Notes under the pieces: generated by a model
The model's input: the letters and a program-made list of their open reading frames with translations, nothing else
Databases searched by the model: none
What the model was told of the DNA's origin: nothing
Program-made: the position numbers and the translations under genes
Origin: an uncultured Odoribacter sp.
GTDB lineage: Bacteria; Bacteroidota; Bacteroidia; Bacteroidales; Marinifilaceae
Assembly: GCA_910578985.1 (NCBI GenBank)
Contig: CAJTSF010000033.1
Span: 1-9,456, forward strand
DNA length: 9,456 bases
Direction of reading: 5' to 3'
Shown: piece after piece, positions 1-5,344 of the stretch
How positions within the stretch are numbered: position 1 is the first letter of the stretch
Layout of the letters: each line of letters opens with the position of its first letter

Positions 1-2
1 CA

Positions 3-55
3 AGGTTTTCGGGAAAAATACCGGAGCGGAGCGAGGATGATTTTTGCCGAAACCT
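3..55. repeat. Imperfect long inverted repeat, left of topB
   Basis: The arms 3-19 and 40-55 pair over about 15 positions with one bulged T and one mismatch. The outer part is TTTCGG against CCGAAA and the inner part AAAAAT against ATTTTT. The 20-base loop starts with ACCGGAG and contains GGAGCGGAGCG. The structure closely resembles the inverted repeat at 4961-5002, on the far side of the topoisomerase operon. The function is unknown; a protein-binding site, a processed RNA structure or a remnant boundary are all possible. No gene is supported in 1-202: the plus-strand frame entering from the left edge stops at 55-57. Confidence 0.6.
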
Positions 56-155
56 GAAAGGCCCCGACCTTGCGCCGCGGAAAAGGGCACGAAGCTACAT
101 TTGCCAAGAATCGGAACGGAGGGATGCCTTTCTCCGTCTTTCGTCTTTTACAAGA

Positions 156-180
156 ATAGCGTGGAGCCGTTCCACGCTAT
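156..180 (-). terminator. Stem-loop downstream of topB, possible terminator
   Basis: A perfect 10-bp inverted repeat (ATAGCGTGGA at 156-165, TCCACGCTAT at 171-180) surrounds a 5-base loop. It begins 22 bases past the topoisomerase stop codon in the direction of transcription. On the minus strand it is followed by TTCTTGT rather than a clean T run, so it may be a weak terminator or an mRNA 3'-end stabiliser. A 10-bp palindrome TTACCGGTAA (184-193) lies between it and the stop codon. Confidence 0.5.
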
Positions 181-202
181 ATCTTACCGGTAATATAGTC
201 CG

Positions 203-2350
203 TCAATGTCCCGTGGACTTCCTGCCCGTGTTCTTCCTTCCCGACTGTTTCGGGGCGTTCCTTACCTGCGGTTTGGGGAACGAGGGCGTAACGTTATACT
301 CCTTGTCGAATGTTAGGGCAGCGTCGAACGCCGTCCCTTTCTTGCCCTTGAAGCCCTTGATGAGCTTGGTGGTTCCCGAAGAAAAGAGCTGCGCGAGGTG
401 CCGGTCGGTCAGCTCCTTGTTCAGAAAGCGTCTGAAAACGAGCAGCCCGCAACCCTCGTTGTTGCATTTGGCAAGTTTCTGCCGGAGGATGATTTTCCCC
501 TTCCCGCACTTGGGGCATACGATGCCGCCGCTTGCCGTTTCGGGGAAACGGATGGAAAGTACCTCTTCGGTGACCTGGCGGGCATAGACGCTGATGGAGC
601 GCATGAAGGTTTCCGGGGCGAGCTTGTGCTGCTCGATCTGCATGAGTGTCTTTTCCCAGCTGCCGGTCAGTTCCACGTCCGCCACGCGCATTTTTTTGAC
701 GGCTTCATAGACGGCCATTCCCTTGTCGGTCGGCACGAGTGCTTTCCCGGAACGTTCGACGTATTCCCGCTTGAAAAGGGTGGCGATGACGGCCGCACGG
801 GTCGCCGGAGTGCCGATGCCCAGTTCCTTCATCGCCTCGCGCGCCTCCTCGTCCGCCAGCTCCTTGCCGCAGCTCTCCATGGCCGCGAGCAGGGTGGCTT
901 CCGTGTAGAGCGGCTTGGGTATGGTCTTTTTCTTTGCAAGACTGTGCCCCGACACGGGGACGGTCTCCGACCCGTCGAATGTGGCCGTGCCTTTGTTTTC
1001 CGTCTCTTCGTCGTTCTCCTTGTCTTCCGAACGGTTGAATACGGCTCTCCAGCCCGGTTTGACCACGGAAACGGAGTGGGAACGGAACGTCAGCCCGTCC
1101 ACCGTGGCCTCGATGACCAGTGTCTCTTTCTCGCATGCGGGCGAGAATGCTTCGAGCATACGCCCGGCAATCATCCGGTAAACGGCCTGCTCCTGCTCAT
1201 TAAGCGTTTCCGTGACCGGATGCACACCGGTGACGATCAGCGCGTGGTGGTCGGTCACTTTCCCCGCGTTGACGCTACGGGTGGAGAGATTGTCCCAATC
1301 CAATGTGCCGCCGTATTCCCGGAACTCTTTCATGCCGATGACCCCGCGGAGCAAATCGGGAACCTGCCGCATCACGTCGTCCGGGATGTAGCGGCTTCCG
1401 GTACGGGGATACGAGATGAGTTTCTTCTCGTAGAGGGACTGGGCGACGGCAAGCGTCTTTTCCGCAGAAAGGTCAAGATGCACGTTGCAGTCCTTTTGGA
1501 GTGCCGTCAGGTCATACAGCAAGGGAGGTGCCTGGAAACCCCGTTTGCGCTCCGTTTTCGTAATCGTCGCCATCGAATCGGCGGTGATCCGGTCGTAGAG
1601 CCTGTCGGCCTCCGTTTTCTCCGGGATGTTTTCCACATGGCGGAACTGCCTGAAATCGTCCCCTTTTTTGAGGGTCACGGAGAGTTGCCAGTAATCGGTC
1701 GGCACGAACTCCCGGTTTTCCTTGAAACGGGCGCAAATCATGGCGAGTGTCGGGGTCTGCACCCGTCCGAGCGACTGGTTGAACGTGCCGGAGGCTATCG
1801 CAAGGGCCTGGCTTGCGTTGATGCCCACCAGCCAGTCCGCCTTTGCCCGGCAGTCGGCGGCATGGTAGAGGCTGTCGTATTCCGTTCCCTCTTTCAGTTC
1901 GGAAAGCCCTTTGCGGATGGCTTCGTCCGTGAGCGAGGAGATCCAGAGCCTGCGGAAAGGTTTCGTGTAACCCAGGTAGGAATAGATGTACCTGAATATT
2001 AGTTCGCCTTCGCGACCCGCATCCGTCGCCACGATAATGGTGTTGCACCTGCTGAACACGGAATCGATGGTGCGGATCTGTTTGGCGGCCACCGGGTCGG
2101 TAGCCATGCCGCGGTCGGTCTTGCGCTGTCGGATGACGAGCTGGAACGGGTCGGGCAATAGAGGCAGGTTGTCGCCCGATGTGCGCGTGTAACCGTATGT
2201 GCCCGGAAGGGCGAGCTGTACCAGATGCCCCAGTGCCCATGTGACCGAGTAGCCGTTGCCTTCCATATATCCGTCTTTCGCTTCCGTCGCGCCTGCGATT
2301 CGTGCTATCTCCAGGCCTACACTCTGTTTTTCTGCTATAATTGCTATCAT
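203..2350 (-). CDS. topB: DNA topoisomerase III (type IA), conjugative-element type
   Basis: A type IA topoisomerase of 715 residues: it cuts one DNA strand through a 5'-phosphotyrosine, passes strands and reseals. The N-terminal TOPRIM domain (about 1-140) carries E7 and the acidic motif TDAGREGE (109-116); the second metal-binding Asp is Gly112, a variant I recall from other TopB-like proteins. SLGRVQTPTL (193-202) is the family signature, and Tyr314 in ISYPRTGSRY is the expected catalytic tyrosine. GIGTPATRAA lies at 511-520. The C-terminus has one four-cysteine zinc ribbon (C612, C615, C629, C634) and a basic tail. Length fits TopB. The start ATG has no Shine-Dalgarno site, normal for Bacteroidota. 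It is the last gene of a three-gene minus-strand set. CTnDOT Exc belongs to this family, so a role in excision or transfer is inferred, not shown. Confidence 0.95.
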   Translation of the reverse strand: MIAIIAEKQSVGLEIARIAGATEAKDGYMEGNGYSVTWALGHLVQLALPGTYGYTRTSGDNLPLLPDPFQLVIRQRKTDRGMATDPVAAKQIRTIDSVFSRCNTIIVATDAGREGELIFRYIYSYLGYTKPFRRLWISSLTDEAIRKGLSELKEGTEYDSLYHAADCRAKADWLVGINASQALAIASGTFNQSLGRVQTPTLAMICARFKENREFVPTDYWQLSVTLKKGDDFRQFRHVENIPEKTEADRLYDRITADSMATITKTERKRGFQAPPLLYDLTALQKDCNVHLDLSAEKTLAVAQSLYEKKLISYPRTGSRYIPDDVMRQVPDLLRGVIGMKEFREYGGTLDWDNLSTRSVNAGKVTDHHALIVTGVHPVTETLNEQEQAVYRMIAGRMLEAFSPACEKETLVIEATVDGLTFRSHSVSVVKPGWRAVFNRSEDKENDEETENKGTATFDGSETVPVSGHSLAKKKTIPKPLYTEATLLAAMESCGKELADEEAREAMKELGIGTPATRAAVIATLFKREYVERSGKALVPTDKGMAVYEAVKKMRVADVELTGSWEKTLMQIEQHKLAPETFMRSISVYARQVTEEVLSIRFPETASGGIVCPKCGKGKIILRQKLAKCNNEGCGLLVFRRFLNKELTDRHLAQLFSSGTTKLIKGFKGKKGTAFDAALTFDKEYNVTPSFPKPQVRNAPKQSGRKNTGRKSTGH

Positions 2351-2367
2351 AAGTAAAAAATAATTAA

Positions 2368-2403
2368 GCCGTTCCCCGAAACGCTGCGGCTCCGGGAAAC
2401 GGC
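2368..2403 (-). promoter_or_regulatory. GC-rich hairpin with T-rich tail just upstream of topB
   Basis: The arms GCCGTTCCCCG (2368-2378) and CGGGAAACGGC (2393-2403) pair at 10 of 11 positions around a 14-base loop. On the minus strand the hairpin is followed by TTAATTATTTTTTAC and then, at once, the topoisomerase ATG. This resembles an intrinsic terminator placed between the 86-residue gene and topB. It could reduce read-through into topB, act as an attenuator, or mark an mRNA processing site. The T run is not directly at the stem base, so termination may be partial. Confidence 0.55.
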
Positions 2404-2413
2404 AGGTTGAATA

Positions 2414-2674
2414 CTATTGTCCGATGGGTCTGATCCCGTTGATTTCCAGTAACGGGGAGCCGTTCTTCCGCACCAGCTGAAGGGTGGCGTCCATGACGAC
2501 ATCCACGCCGAGCAATACCAGACTGAGGGCTATCACGTTCGTTCTCTCGCCTCTGAGGAGGGTGTCGAGTTCTCCCGCCATTTCCAGTTCGTCCTTCAGG
2601 ATGCCGATGGCGGCGAGTTCTTCCCAGTTCACGTCTTCCGCCTTGAAAGGCGTGTTGTTCTTGTTTTCTTTCAT
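2414..2674 (-). CDS. Small stand-alone DUF4099-like protein
   Basis: An 86-residue protein that is nearly a single domain. From about residue 15 it aligns with residues 171-242 of the larger protein encoded just upstream. Shared features are NWEEL against DWEQL, the Gly and Leu spacing that follows, LD, the motif G-x-x-TN (G42 to N46 here), DA near the middle and a final GIR (80-82). That larger segment is what I recognise as DUF4099, so this is probably a paralogous, split-off copy. The function of DUF4099 is unknown. The gene lies 42 bases after its neighbour and 63 bases before topB, so co-transcription is likely. By position it resembles the small orf3 gene before exc in the CTnDOT excision operon; homology to orf3 is a guess. 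No signal peptide or membrane segment is visible. Confidence 0.8.
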   Translation of the reverse strand: MKENKNNTPFKAEDVNWEELAAIGILKDELEMAGELDTLLRGERTNVIALSLVLLGVDVVMDATLQLVRKNGSPLLEINGIRPIGQ

Positions 2675-2716
2675 CTTCGTGAAAATTTTAATCGGTTTAT
2701 ACTGCTTAATCCGGCT

Positions 2717-4489
2717 TTATTGGCTTACGCTTCGTCTGGAAGAGCGTTTGTTGCCCTGGCTCTCCGCCTGTTTGTTCTTGTTGGCCTCTGCCACCACGTT
2801 GCGTTGCGTCGCGCTGCGGTCACGGTCGGGATTCCCGTTGTAGTAGTTCAGCTTACCGCTGTTGAAGTCGGCCTTGACATACTGGGAGAATTTCTTGCCG
2901 TCGTACCCCGTCATGCCCTCCACGAGCACGGCCTTGCCGTCCTGGAGTTGTCCCCGCTGTTTGGCCGTCAGGACAACGCCCCATATTTCCGCCGGGATCT
3001 TGAACTCCTCACGCTGGTCGAAACCGTCCGGAGTCTTGGAATACTGCGGGTTGCCCGTTTCCATGTTGAGCCTGACGAACGAGGAGAATACCTCGCCTCT
3101 GCGGCTGATCATGTCCTTGATGAAGATGGCCTTGCCCTCGCTCAGTTCCTTTTTGTCCTCCGGTGTCAACTTGACCCCGTTGAGTTCCTTCGGGATGTAG
3201 ATTTCCCTTGCTCCCTCCGGGGAGTCGGGGTTATATCTCGTGTACGCGGGACGGCCGCTGGCCTCGTCGAGCTTGACGAAAGCGGAAAAGACCTCGCCGT
3301 CCTTGCGCTTCATGTCCTCCACGAAAATCGCCTTGCCGGCGTTCAGCGCCTCAATCTGTTTCGGGGAAAGTGCCACACCGCCGAGTTCCTGACGGTTGAA
3401 AATCCTGTCATTCTGAAAAATGTATTCGAGTCCCTTGCGGTCGGCGTTGAACTGGAGGTAGGCATCGAACGAATTGCCGGCTTTCGACGTCATGCCTTCC
3501 ACATAGATGGCCTTGCCTTCACGAAGCTCGGCCTTTTCCTGGTCGGTCAGCGTCACGCCGCTGATTTTCTCGGGGATATAGGCATTTTCCGCCTTCATGG
3601 CCACGATCTCGTTGGTCAGCCTGTCGATGCTGAGAAACGAGGGCACGTCCTCATTACGTACCCTGAGGTTCACCACACGTCCCATGTTGCCGCTTTCACG
3701 CAGGTTTTTCTTGTCCTCTTCCGAGAAGATATGCCCGAAGAACGGCCTTTCGAGGTCGGGCTGCTGGCGTATGCCGTGTATGCCCAGCACCACGGGGCCT
3801 TGCGTGGATTGCTGGAACGAGAGACGGGCATCCGTGCGGAGTACGGCGGAGCCGAAGTTCATGCTTATGGGAACGACCTGGTTGGTCTTGTAGCCTTTGA
3901 GCATCGAGTCCAGGAGCCCGCGCTCCTGAAGGTATTCACGGGACAGCCCGAAGTGCTTGAGCTGTTCCCAGTCGATCATCGATTCGTTGAACCGGTACTT
4001 GGGCTGACCGTCCTGTGCGGTCTGCGCCCGGGTGGTTTGTTCTTGCTTTGCCATTTCTTTGTCATTTTGATTGTTGATACTCTGTTCTTTGCCTTTCGGC
4101 GTGATGTCGTACTTCGCGAGGAACTCCTCCACCGCGTCGGTCTTCTTTCCTGCGGCGAGGTCTTCGATGGCCTGTCTGACTTTCGGGTCATCGAGTGCCT
4201 GCTCCTTGACGGAGAGAATGCCGAACCGGGTCGGGTCTCTCAGCTGGCTCCAGAGGTTCTTGACGAAACTCTCGAACATGTTCGCGTAACGGTCGAGTTT
4301 GAGGAACGAGTTGCGGTTTTCCTCTTTGGCGGGTACGGATTCATACCTGCCGTTCTTGTCGAGTTTGGTGACTGCTTGCAGGAGCAGTTCCATTTTGTCA
4401 AGAATGAGGATGATGTCGCTGAACTGCTCGTTCTCAACGACCGGAGGGCTTTGCTTCGGGGTGTCGCCCCTGATGTTTTCTGCTGCCAT
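2717..4489 (-). CDS. DUF4099/DUF3945 multi-repeat mobile-element protein
   Basis: A 590-residue soluble protein in three parts. Residues 20-130 are a charged, helical-looking region (DIILILDKMELLLQAV). A low-complexity linker (about 131-168) follows, then a DUF4099 segment (about 171-245). The rest is a string of DUF3945 repeats: one degenerate copy (about 250-305) and four clear ones (about 305-360, 364-420, 430-488, 497-550). The repeat core is GV-x-LT, then about ten residues, then GKAIFVE-DM, G-x-x-F and a closing Tyr-rich turn. The tail is basic and Gln/Asn/Ser-rich. Proteins of this kind are common beside topoisomerase III genes in Bacteroidota conjugative elements; their biochemical role is unknown, and nucleic-acid or partner binding by the repeats is only a suggestion. 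The ATG at 4487-4489 suits the promoter about 40 bases upstream. An internal Met146 (codon at 4052-4054) could be a second start. Confidence 0.9.
   Translation of the reverse strand: MAAENIRGDTPKQSPPVVENEQFSDIILILDKMELLLQAVTKLDKNGRYESVPAKEENRNSFLKLDRYANMFESFVKNLWSQLRDPTRFGILSVKEQALDDPKVRQAIEDLAAGKKTDAVEEFLAKYDITPKGKEQSINNQNDKEMAKQEQTTRAQTAQDGQPKYRFNESMIDWEQLKHFGLSREYLQERGLLDSMLKGYKTNQVVPISMNFGSAVLRTDARLSFQQSTQGPVVLGIHGIRQQPDLERPFFGHIFSEEDKKNLRESGNMGRVVNLRVRNEDVPSFLSIDRLTNEIVAMKAENAYIPEKISGVTLTDQEKAELREGKAIYVEGMTSKAGNSFDAYLQFNADRKGLEYIFQNDRIFNRQELGGVALSPKQIEALNAGKAIFVEDMKRKDGEVFSAFVKLDEASGRPAYTRYNPDSPEGAREIYIPKELNGVKLTPEDKKELSEGKAIFIKDMISRRGEVFSSFVRLNMETGNPQYSKTPDGFDQREEFKIPAEIWGVVLTAKQRGQLQDGKAVLVEGMTGYDGKKFSQYVKADFNSGKLNYYNGNPDRDRSATQRNVVAEANKNKQAESQGNKRSSRRSVSQ
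2840..3577 (-). repeat. Four tandem DUF3945 protein repeats
   Basis: This DNA encodes residues 305-550 of the DUF3945 protein. The GV-x-L anchors fall at residues 311, 371, 438 and 504, a period of 60 to 67 residues. Each unit also carries GKA followed by a hydrophobic trio and E/K-D/G-M (325-333, 385-393, 452-460, 518-526). The repeats are clear in protein but diverged in DNA, so they are old and not a recent slippage product. Confidence 0.85.
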
Positions 4490-4529
4490 AAACGGATGTT
4501 TTAAGCGTTAATAAAATCGTTTGTCGATG

Positions 4530-4537
4530 CAAATATA
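4530..4537 (-). promoter_or_regulatory. Bacteroides-type -7 promoter box for the DUF3945-topB operon
   Basis: The minus strand reads TATATTTG, an exact match to the TAnnTTTG -7 element of Bacteroides primary sigma factor promoters. It would start a transcript near 4523, with a leader of about 34 bases before the ATG at 4489. The -33 partner is less certain: a TTTG is present at 4553-4556 but only 15 bases away, shorter than the usual spacing of about 20. Confidence 0.65.
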
Positions 4538-4922
4538 TAGGCTTGTTTTATTCAAAATACTGATATACAAATAGTTGGCGATATGTTTCATCGAATGACA
4601 TAACGTTACACCGCAGAAGGGGGAACCGCAGTGGAGAAAAAGCCGGAAAGGCACGAAAAAAGAGCAGCGGACACGGCAAGGGGTGCAAAGGGAACGCAAG
4701 GGGCAGGACGCCCGCAAGCAAAGAAACAGTATTATGCAGAAGAGTGAGGCGAGCCGCTTTTGTCCCCGCCTTCTTCGGGAAGATGAAAACAGGAAACAGA
4801 CTTTTGTGGGAGTGTGATAATATCGGGAAAGCCCCGGGATTTTTCGGGAAGCGGACGGAATACGGCTTTCCCGTCCTTGTCCGTATTATGCGTCATCGTT
4901 CGGCTTCGCCTGCTAAGTCCCA

Positions 4923-4947
4923 AGCCTTTCCCCAACTCGGAAAGGCT
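4923..4947. repeat. Perfect 9-bp inverted repeat, hairpin candidate
   Basis: AGCCTTTCC (4923-4931) and GGAAAGGCT (4939-4947) pair perfectly around a 7-base loop. No T run follows on either strand, so a simple terminator is unlikely. It lies 13 bases left of the next, longer inverted repeat. Confidence 0.6.
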
Positions 4948-4960
4948 GAACCTGCGCGTT

Positions 4961-5002
4961 TTTTAGGCGGAAAAATTACCGCAGGGAATTTTTTGCCTAA
5001 AA
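4961..5002. repeat. Long inverted repeat related to the one at 3-55
   Basis: The arms 4961-4977 and 4987-5002 (outer TTTTAGGC against GCCTAAAA, inner AAAAATT against AATTTTT) pair almost fully, with a 9-base loop ACCGCAGGG. The design matches the repeat at 3-55: an outer stem, an A run, ACCG at the loop start, a T run and GCC. The outer stem differs by a compensated pair (TTTCGG/CCGAAA there, TTTAGG/CCTAAA here), which argues that base pairing or dyad symmetry is preserved. The function is unknown. Confidence 0.65.
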
Positions 5003-5112
5003 CCCGTTGGGCTTGAACGCGACACGGTTCGGACTTCCGAGTTACCTTCAAAAAGGACTTGGCTGGCGGAGCGTACCATGATGCCTGTGGCACAAGGATG
5101 GATGAAGTCTGC

Positions 5113-5149
5113 AAATTATCGGCACTATTCCGGTTTAGTGCCGAAATTT
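5113..5149. repeat. Strong stem-loop, possible terminator
   Basis: TCGGCACTA (5119-5127) and TAGTGCCGA (5136-5144) form a perfect 9-bp stem. It is extended by AAATT/AATTT (5113-5117 and 5145-5149) across one bulged A, with loop TTCCGGTT. On the plus strand it ends in AAATTTTGT, which is terminator-like and could shield the ATPase promoter from upstream transcription. On the minus strand there is also an A/T-rich end (ATAATTTGC). Confidence 0.55.
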
Positions 5150-5186
5150 TGTAATCAATAAGAGTATCTGCTCAATAATGCCTGTG

Positions 5187-5205
5187 TGTTCAATGCGATT
5201 GAACA
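5187..5205. promoter_or_regulatory. 19-base dyad, operator candidate
   Basis: TGTTCAAT, three bases GCG, then ATTGAACA form a perfect 8-bp dyad with a short centre. A 3-base centre makes a poor RNA hairpin loop but is typical of a site for a dimeric repressor. It lies about 95 bases upstream of the ATPase -7 box. No regulator gene is found in the window to pair it with. Confidence 0.4.
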
Positions 5206-5239
5206 ATATGGAAAAATGAACTGCGTCTTTGCAAGATTG

Positions 5240-5277
5240 TAGAAAAATCTTTTTATAGAAGATTTTTTCTATAAAAG
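5240..5277. repeat. Two overlapping, mutually exclusive inverted repeats
   Basis: TAGAAAAATCT (5240-5250) can pair with AGATTTTTTCTA (5260-5271). Alternatively CTTTTTATAGAA (5249-5260) can pair with TTCTATAAAAG (5267-5277). Each has one bulge, and the two share bases, so only one can form at a time. The set ends 23 bases before the -7 box of the ATPase promoter, covering the place where the -33 region would lie. An operator or a weak upstream terminator are possible. Confidence 0.5.
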
Positions 5278-5300
5278 AAATTTTATACGGAGAATATCAC

Positions 5301-5308
5301 TATCTTTG
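5301..5308 (+). promoter_or_regulatory. Bacteroides-type -7 promoter box for the ATPase pair
   Basis: TATCTTTG is an exact TAnnTTTG match, followed by CA as is common in Bacteroides. Transcription would start near 5315, giving a leader of about 30 AT-rich bases before ATG at 5345. No good TTTG is seen about 20 bases upstream (the sequence there is AAATTTTATA), so the -33 element is weak or replaced by an activator. Confidence 0.75.
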
Positions 5309-5344
5309 CATTGTGATATTTACCAATTAAATTACATCCCAATT

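Larger units (their letters stand above)
4490..5344. other. Long intergenic region, divergent promoters and many inverted repeats
   Basis: This stretch separates the leftward topoisomerase operon from the rightward ATPase pair and holds both their promoters. I see no believable gene: the open frames of 65-90 codons have odd residue make-up, run through the inverted repeats and match no family I know. About 4609-4723 is strongly purine-rich on the plus strand, with short repeats GCAAGGGG (4676, 4696), GCAAAGGG (4685) and GCAAGCAAAG (4714). Further right are inverted repeats at 4859-4887 (AATACGG/CCGTATT), 4923-4947, 4961-5002, 5113-5149, 5187-5205 and 5240-5277. The density of dyads suggests a control region or a DNA-processing site; a transfer origin cannot be claimed without a relaxase or a match to a known nick site. 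Confidence 0.6.

Noticed and set aside
109..112. Gly112 in the TOPRIM motif taken as an inactivating mutation of topoisomerase III
   Set aside because: TDAGREGE, as far as I recall, is a common form in TopB-like proteins outside the E. coli type, and the catalytic Tyr and other motifs are intact. The coordinates here are residue numbers of the protein encoded at 203-2350.
116..137. Short dyad ACGGAG/CTCCGT near the left end
   Set aside because: Only six pairs with a 10-base loop, no T run, and expected by chance in a GC-rich stretch.
398..2002. Long plus-strand open frame of 534 codons opposite topB
   Set aside because: It is a shadow of the topoisomerase gene: no family resemblance, Gly/Arg/His-rich make-up, and the opposite strand carries all the catalytic motifs.
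2720..4504. Plus-strand open frame of 594 codons opposite the DUF3945 gene
   Set aside because: It mirrors the real gene in length because of high GC and codon bias; the residues are Val/Leu/Arg-rich without domains, and the minus strand has clear repeats and a promoter.
4732..5114. Several open frames of 65-90 codons on both strands in the intergenic region
   Set aside because: They overlap one another and run through the inverted repeats, match no known family and have no nearby promoter box.
4859..5205. Origin of transfer (oriT)
   Set aside because: The dyads are suggestive, but no relaxase gene or recognised nick sequence is present, so I do not annotate it as a feature.
5113..5277. CRISPR array or insertion-sequence ends
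   Set aside because: The repeats are dyads of different sequence, not regularly spaced direct repeats, and no transposase or matching terminal repeats with target duplications are seen.
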